Assembly (NCBI RefSeq): GCF_003846135.1 | Contig: NZ_RHHM01000015.1 | Span: 43,284-107,283, forward strand | DNA from: Erwinia psidii | GTDB lineage: Bacteria > Pseudomonadota > Gammaproteobacteria > Enterobacterales > Enterobacteriaceae | Length of the DNA: 64,000 nt | Reading direction: 5' to 3' | Shown: positions 59,886-64,000 of the stretch, piece after piece | How the letters are laid out: the number at the start of each line of letters is the position of its first letter | Numbering within the stretch: the stretch's first letter is position 1 | Made by a program: the position numbers and the translations under genes | The notes under the pieces: model-generated | The model's database searches: none | The model's input: the letters and a program-made list of their open reading frames with translations, nothing else | Told to the model about the DNA's origin: nothing

Positions 59886-60224
59886 TTATGGCTGGAAGCG
59901 ATAACGGAAATGAGCAAGATGCTCGGCCTGTCTGCACGCAAGCCGGTAAGCTTTGCGGCGTCCGGCATTTTCAGGAACCGGTACAGCTAAACGAGAATAA
60001 ACATATTCACCGCTGTGCCAGCCTCTGCGTAGCGTGAGCCATACCCGCAGCCCCTTCTCTGTCGACGCGACATGAGCGCGAACGACAAAATTACCAGGCA
60101 CGTTGGTAAACCACTTGCTGTCATGGGGTAACCGTCTGCCCCGGGTTATTCGCTGAATGACCGTTTTTAAGCGATAAGGCCAGTGAACAATGAGGGGAAG
60201 TGCTAAACCGGATGATTCGGACAT
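59886..60224 (-). CDS. Hypothetical small basic island protein
   Basis: A 112-residue, strongly basic protein that I do not recognise. Segments: LIVHWPYRLKTVIQRITRG, NVPGNFVVRAHVASTEKGLRV and LACRQAEHLAHFRYRF. ACAGGAGAAA precedes the ATG. Basic composition would suit nucleic acid binding, but that is a guess. First of the six genes with leader hairpins. Confidence 0.55.
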   Translation of the reverse strand: MSESSGLALPLIVHWPYRLKTVIQRITRGRRLPHDSKWFTNVPGNFVVRAHVASTEKGLRVWLTLRRGWHSGEYVYSRLAVPVPENAGRRKAYRLACRQAEHLAHFRYRFQP

Positions 60225-60238
60225 CGTGTTTCTCCTGT

Positions 60239-60286
60239 AAAAAAAACGGGAAACACCTGCCCGATCGGGAAGATATTTCCCGTCGG
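60239..60286 (-). promoter_or_regulatory. Leader double hairpin 6 (before 59886-60224)
   Basis: ACGGGAAA with TTTCCCGT (60283-60276, 60253-60246) then seven or eight T, directly before ACAGGAG. The competing stem is CGGGAA with TTCCCG (60282-60277, 60271-60266), which uses the same 5' arm. Confidence 0.78.
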
Positions 60287-60326
60287 GGAGTCAGAAACGA
60301 CATTGTTCTGACTGTCTGGTTAGTTT

Positions 60327-60501
60327 AAGAAACCTTCATCGTCGCGTCATAGTGCGCTTGTACTGACGATATCTGCTTCCAAAGGTGCGCAGATGTACCA
60401 CATTCAATATGCTCTCCCTTTCAGGCTGGGGGAGATTTCTTTGCAGTCACCCGAAGGCGTTTCTCACAGACTGCTGAAACATTGGTGGTCGCTTAAGCGA
60501 C
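60327..60501. repeat. Structured ~175-base element, copy A
   Basis: Direct-repeat partner of 62742-62918, about 90 percent identical by eye. It contains four stems: ATCTGC/GCAGAT (60371-60394), TCTCCC/GGGAGA (60413-60435), GCAGTC/GACTGC (60443-60474) and GTCGC/GCGAC with loop TTAA (60488-60501). It lies upstream of the minus-strand gene run that starts at 60224. Confidence 0.88.
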
Positions 60502-60545
60502 AGGTTAGCGTTTAAATAATAAGCACACCCGCAAGGTGATTTCAA

Positions 60546-60576
60546 GTCACCGTCGCCTATTGTGAGCGACGGTGAC
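60546..60576. terminator. Long hairpin past the 60585-61172 gene
   Basis: GTCACCGTCGC, 9-base loop, GCGACGGTGAC: a perfect 11-base stem just downstream of the minus-strand stop. There is no T run, so it may be a terminator or mRNA 3' stabiliser. Confidence 0.55.
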
Positions 60577-60584
60577 AAACGTCT

Positions 60585-61172
60585 TCAGTCATCATACGGA
60601 GACGGTACGTCGGGTTGATTATCATTACGCACATAAACACGTCCTGTACACGAAGCACCACCCATCGTCTGCCAGCCCCACTCAGGCTTTACTGCGCCCC
60701 CTTCAACAAGGTGGTGGAGCCGATGAATATTACTTTTAACATCGCTGATCCATTTGTCAGGGTTTTCCAGCCAGAATTTTCCTTCGCGATATCGACTGAA
60801 CGCATCCCGACATTCAGCTATCATATTTTGTAGCAATTTTTTGTACGCATCTGGTCTGGCAACCTGAATAATCTCATGCATATATTCACCCAGACGGCCG
60901 CCACAGTATTCATTCCAGTTATCATGAAAATCCAGTGTTTGTGAATATTTTTCCTCTTCATAAACAGACTCAGTATTAAAGATGGTTTTAAGTAATTTCT
61001 CTCCATTATCCTCTGCGATGGTATCTTCTGCACCATCAATACGGGGAAGTTCAAAATGTAACAATTGCAGATATGCGCACAGGACATTCAGTTCGTGAAA
61101 TGTCAACATTGTACGCACACCATAAAACTTATGCGAGCGGGAATACTCATGCTCTAACTTATAAACATTCAT
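60585..61172 (-). CDS. Hypothetical protein coupled to the integrase-domain gene
   Basis: A 195-residue acidic, mostly helical-looking protein that I do not recognise (MNVYKLEHEYSRSHKFYGVR, LGEYMHEIIQVARPDAYKKL, HRLHHLVEGGAVKPEWGW). Its ATG overlaps the stop of the upstream integrase-domain gene by 4 bases, so the two form an operon and may act together. Confidence 0.6.
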   Translation of the reverse strand: MNVYKLEHEYSRSHKFYGVRTMLTFHELNVLCAYLQLLHFELPRIDGAEDTIAEDNGEKLLKTIFNTESVYEEEKYSQTLDFHDNWNEYCGGRLGEYMHEIIQVARPDAYKKLLQNMIAECRDAFSRYREGKFWLENPDKWISDVKSNIHRLHHLVEGGAVKPEWGWQTMGGASCTGRVYVRNDNQPDVPSPYDD

Positions 61173-62071
61173 TCATCCAAACCTTCTTTAAAATACACTT
61201 GCTTTATATAACGTCCTCGTCCATCTCCATGACCTAAATCCATCGATACTAAAGCCTCCGCTTCATTCCGGCTCATGCCATTATTGACATGAAAATTCAC
61301 AGCATCTTTTGCATACGCATAGCGCAAAGAATGCGGCGCATTCTCCCCTGTCATTCCGGCATCGCGAAGAATATTACGATAGCGTTCTATTGCAGTATGC
61401 AAGGTTGGCTTGTTGATAAGTTTCCCGTTATTATTGTCACAATACGTAATAGCTTTATTTAAAAGCGTCAGAACTTTTTCCCTGTCAAAAACTGTTGTCT
61501 CTCTCGGACGCCCACCTTTTGTTCCGAATACAACCCGGACACGTTCATTTCCACTTAAAAGCGACTGCTGCCACGTTTTTAATGATTTAGCTGACTGAAC
61601 AGTTTCTTCAGTTCTAAGTCCAATATAACGAGCCAGTTGAACCGCGAGGGCCACACCTTCGTCTTTTTTCATTGCATAATTAATAACCTCACGAAGCGTG
61701 TCGTCAGATATTGCTTTTTTAGTACCATCCCGGCTTGCATCAGAAATTCCCAACGCTTTGTTGCTCAATAATTCATGCTGAGGATTTGCCAGTTTATTTC
61801 TTCCGGCAACAGACATGATAGAACGTACAGCCGCCATTTCGTTTTGCAATGTCCGATTTGATATTTTTTCTGCCTGTCGACTCTGGATGTATCTCTGAAT
61901 ATGGACAGTCTTTATATGCTTTGCATCCCTGATCTGAATATTTAACTTCGCCAGCCGTTCAGAGAATCGTTCGGCAATTCTTGAACGGTCTGCAACAGTT
62001 TTAAAACTACCCTGCCCCTGACGCGCAAGCGTGACGAGCTGTTTATCAAGTTGCTTACTGAATCTGGACAT
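61169..62071 (-). CDS. Integrase-domain (tyrosine recombinase-like) protein
   Basis: A 300-residue protein from the ATG at 62071 (MSRFSKQLDKQLVTLARQG), chosen because GGGAGATATAAGA precedes it. It resembles ICE integrase-domain proteins with an N-terminal core-binding part and a catalytic part: R153 in RYIGLRTEET, K185, H247-R250 in PHSLRYAYA, H281 and a tyrosine Y288 in GHGDGRGRYIKQVY. So it may be an active recombinase distinct from the tRNA-linked integrase. Its role could be inversion or resolution of the element. Upstream lies the hairpin array. Confidence 0.82.
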   Translation of the reverse strand: MSRFSKQLDKQLVTLARQGQGSFKTVADRSRIAERFSERLAKLNIQIRDAKHIKTVHIQRYIQSRQAEKISNRTLQNEMAAVRSIMSVAGRNKLANPQHELLSNKALGISDASRDGTKKAISDDTLREVINYAMKKDEGVALAVQLARYIGLRTEETVQSAKSLKTWQQSLLSGNERVRVVFGTKGGRPRETTVFDREKVLTLLNKAITYCDNNNGKLINKPTLHTAIERYRNILRDAGMTGENAPHSLRYAYAKDAVNFHVNNGMSRNEAEALVSMDLGHGDGRGRYIKQVYFKEGLDE

Positions 62072-62227
62072 TCTTATATCTCCCTGTGGCATACACAACC
62101 TTCTGCTTTCTACAAAACAGACGGATCTGTACCCCATGATTTCATCCCCGACGACACGGTTACTTTTGCGCTTCCTGCGTCTCAGCTGATATCTGTGCAT
62201 CGGGGCGGCGAAATGTTGAGTTCTTGC

Positions 62228-62741
62228 GAGGCACCGCAGGTCTCTGACCTGTTTGCTGCTAATGCAGAGCTGACGTTCGTCAAGCTGCCTCCAACACTAC
62301 CTGCGTAGTGTCGCCATCGATATCGAGCCGATTTTCTCCTTATTAAGTTTGAGACGTTCAGACGGGTATTCCGTCGTGCAAACGTTGATGTGAAGACGTT
62401 TTCTCTCCGAATAACACGGACTACGTGTGTGTCAGATGGTACGAAAACGATGAAAACCACGCTGTGCGTGTGTTTGAATGGTATGCGCTGCGCGCGTCAC
62501 TTGGTGTTCGCTTCGCTTGCACACAAGTGACGCCGCGCAGTTTCGTGCTCGTAATGCAACGCCGTAAGCGGCCAAATGTTCCAAATGGCCTTATCCGGTC
62601 GATGCAAAAGTCGTACGAAACTCAGGACGTATCACTGAAGAAACGAAATGTTGATGCGACTTCCACAGACGACATTCGTCTGACTGGAAGTGGCCAGCCC
62701 GTTGTGCAACACCCGAACCGGTGTGCAGCTGAGCAAAGAGA
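62228..62741. ncRNA. Hairpin-rich non-coding stretch (putative structured RNA or ssDNA element)
   Basis: Consecutive stems seen include ACACTAC/GTAGTGT near 62295-62312, a long arm pair at 62488-62540 (CGTCACTTG with CAAGTGACG, extended by CTGCGCG and CGCGCAG), GGCCA/TGGCC at 62570-62590, stacked ACTTCCA-CAGACGA and TCGTCTG-TGGAAGT at 62659-62691, and ACACC/GGTGT near 62709-62725. Open frames across it carry no family likeness. I cannot decide strand or whether it is transcribed. Confidence 0.5.
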
Positions 62742-62978
62742 AAGAAACCCTCATCGCCACGTCATAGTGCGCTTGTATTGACGATATCTGCTTCCAAAGG
62801 TGTGCAGATGTACCACATTCAATATGCTCTCCCTTTCAGGCTGCGGGAGAATTCTTTTGCAGTCACCCGAAGGCGTTCCTCACAGACTGCACGGAACATT
62901 GGTGGTCGCTTTCGCGACAGTAGCCACCCGAAGGCGCTCCTCACAGGCTACAGGAGCATTGGTGGTTGCCGAAGCAAC
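62742..62978. repeat. Structured element, copy B with a second half-unit
   Basis: Matches copy A over 62742-62918, then repeats its last two stems once more (62920-62978). The repeated stems differ by paired changes: GCAGTC/GACTGC becomes GTAGCC/GGCTAC, and GTCGC/GCGAC becomes GTTGC/GCAAC, while the loop ACCCGAAGGCG and the linker ACATTGGTG or GCATTGGTG stay. It lies upstream of the minus-strand integrase-domain operon. Confidence 0.88.
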
Positions 62979-63080
62979 GTTACAGCGCTATAAATACTAT
63001 CAACCAAGTATTGGGTCGTCAAATGCTAAACAAAAACATCAGACAATAACCAGAAAAATAATTAAAGGAGTGTCGGAGAA

Positions 63081-63436
63081 ATGGAAAATATACAGTTTTA
63101 TTTTTATAATCAATGCCCAAAATGCGATAAAACAAACGAATTAGAAATAACAAAATGGCATGACGCATCTTGGACTTTTTATGATGGGAAAGAATATATT
63201 ACGGAACTAAAAAACAAGTAAAACTTAAAAATAGATTAGAAGAACTATTTCCCACTTCAAATGATAGATCTGATGAAACCAAACACTACCATATATCAAA
63301 CCTAATACGCCTAGATGGTAATATGGCAACCCATGAAATTACCAGCATAGATAAGAACGATGCAAGAAAAACTTTAGACTCCACTGAGTATTTTATAAAT
63401 CAAATATCATTATGCAATGATTTTACTTTAAAATAA
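63081..63436 (+). CDS. Small gene in two frames, joined by a possible -1 frameshift
   Basis: GGAGTGTCGGAG precedes an ATG at 63081. Frame one gives 46 residues (MENIQFYFYNQCPKCDKTN with a CPKC motif) and stops at 63219. A second frame, shifted by -1, runs from the same place to 63436 (QVKLKNRLEELFPTSND to QISLCNDFTLK). At the overlap the codons read CTA AAA AAC, so A AAA AAC is in the phase of a -1 slippery heptamer. It may be programmed frameshifting or a plain frameshift mutation. Very A+T-rich; not recognised. Confidence 0.5.
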
Positions 63437-63482
63437 CAAACGAAAAATATATGACTGGCAGGATATATACCCTGCCACATAT

Positions 63483-63842
63483 TTAACGTTTGGCGCCTAT
63501 TGCCACATCTTTAATATTCTTCATTAACTGCTGAAGGCTGTCACTTGCCAGTCTTTTTTGTGACGATGAACTATAGGTAATATAAAGTCGACTTCCTGCA
63601 CCATTTTTCTCAACCTCTATGGTAAGGTGATCATCCTGATCTCCCCAGTCAGATCCCATTTTATAATAACTTCCAGGCATCGCTTCCCATTCCTGGCCAT
63701 TACCGGTTATTGCGCTTGCGACCCAGGCACCATTAGTATTTTTCTTCTTGATAGAATCCACTTCTTCATTGGAAACGAACTTATAATGGCGTTTAAGCCT
63801 TGCCGCTGCTGTATCCACGTCAACAGGCAAATCATATTTATT
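63483..63842 (-). pseudogene. C-terminal part of a protein gene cut by an IS element
   Basis: An open frame of about 119 codons (NKYDLPVDVDTAAARLKRHY, SAITGNGQEWEAMPGSYYK, DHLTIEVEKNGAGSRLYITY) that enters the IS end without its own start. Layout suggests the mature part of an exported or lipoprotein-like protein whose signal region lies beyond the element. Not recognised. Confidence 0.6.
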
Positions 63843-64000
63843 TGTAGTGGTCAACTAAAACTGGCCACGGTTTTAGAGTTTTTCCAGAACAATCGCTCTG
63901 ATTCATTCGGCGTCAGACCTCCATTATATTGATGAGGTCTGAGCTGGCTGTAATATCCCGTGATGTAATTCGTTATCGCTGTGCTGGCTTCGCTAAAATT
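63843..64000 (-). mobile_element. End of an IS3-family insertion sequence (cut by window edge)
   Basis: The element seems to begin near TGTAGTGGTCAAC at 63843 and contains the transposase end. It continues beyond the window. The exact end needs the other terminal repeat. Confidence 0.75.
63851..64000 (-). CDS. IS3-family transposase OrfB, C-terminal end (partial)
   Basis: The last 49 codons of an IS3-type integrase: TNYITGYYSQLRPHQYNGGL, then TPNESERLFWKNSKTVASFS and stop. The YNGGLTP and the KTVASF tail are typical of this family. The catalytic DDE part is outside the window. Confidence 0.88.
   Translation of the reverse strand, partial: NFSEASTAITNYITGYYSQLRPHQYNGGLTPNESERLFWKNSKTVASFS

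Noticed and set aside
62425..62781. A 118-codon open frame across the hairpin array
   Set aside because: No ribosome site or known domain; the bases form stems that ignore codon phase, so I treat it as non-coding.
62859..62978. Possible CRISPR or type III antitoxin repeat array
   Set aside because: Only two imperfect units of about 60 bases, no spacers, and no cas or ToxN-like gene nearby.

Overview
The window is chromosomal DNA of a member of the Enterobacterales, most likely Erwiniaceae (Erwinia or a close relative). Bases 1-44800 keep the Escherichia coli order from serA to speC: serA, rpiA, argP, yggE, argO, mscS, fbaA-pgk-epd, tktA, loiP, speB, speA, metK, galP, sprT, endA, rsmE, gshB, yqgE, ruvX, yggR, yggS, yggT, rdgB, hemW, yggN, yggL, trmB, mutY, yggX, mltC, speC. 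The products are near-collinear with the E. coli proteins but clearly diverged. A bactofilin gene sits between epd and tktA, and nupG is absent between mltC and speC. The genus is an inference from gene order and overall similarity.

The core half covers central carbon metabolism (rpiA, fbaA, pgk, epd, tktA), polyamine and S-adenosylmethionine synthesis (speA, speB, speC, metK), glutathione, DNA and RNA maintenance (mutY, rdgB, ruvX, trmB, rsmE) and envelope functions (mscS, mltC, loiP, argO). Recognisable regulatory sites include a perfect Cra palindrome upstream of epd, tandem MetJ boxes upstream of metK and a GalR/GalS-type operator upstream of galP. Four accessory insertions interrupt it. 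The first is a three-gene cassette (Tsx-like channel, MFS transporter, RutA-like flavin monooxygenase) between yggE and argO, flanked by a repeat of the argO 3' end. The second is an IS3-family remnant between mscS and fbaA. The third is a decayed metallophosphoesterase plus ricin-type lectin locus after hemW. The fourth is a Tm-1-like two-gene module with its TetR regulator before speC.

From the tRNA-Phe gene (45775-45850) to the end lies one end of an integrative conjugative element. Next to the tRNA are a tyrosine recombinase, a TraI_2/MobH-like protein that lacks the usual His/HD motifs, and a UvrD-like helicase. Then comes a four-gene type II CBASS anti-phage operon (CD-NTase, Cap2, Cap3, 2TM-SAVED Cap14-like effector) set between two nearly identical terminators. 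After it is a run of plasmid-type genes: a methylase-like protein, a YubB/DUF1281-like protein, ArdC and several proteins I do not recognise. A second integrase-domain protein, a long hairpin-rich non-coding stretch, a small gene with a possible -1 frameshift site and a gene broken by an IS3-family element complete the window.

The least explained signals are non-coding. Six consecutive island genes each carry a terminator hairpin directly upstream of the ribosome binding site, overlapped by a second competing hairpin. A ~175-base element occurs twice in direct orientation (60327-60501 and 62742-62918), followed by a further half-unit (to 62978), and its stems carry compensatory base changes. 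The second copy lies in a ~750-base array of hairpins. Both copies lie upstream of minus-strand genes, which fits single-stranded-DNA promoters or initiation sites of a conjugative leading region, or a large structured RNA.
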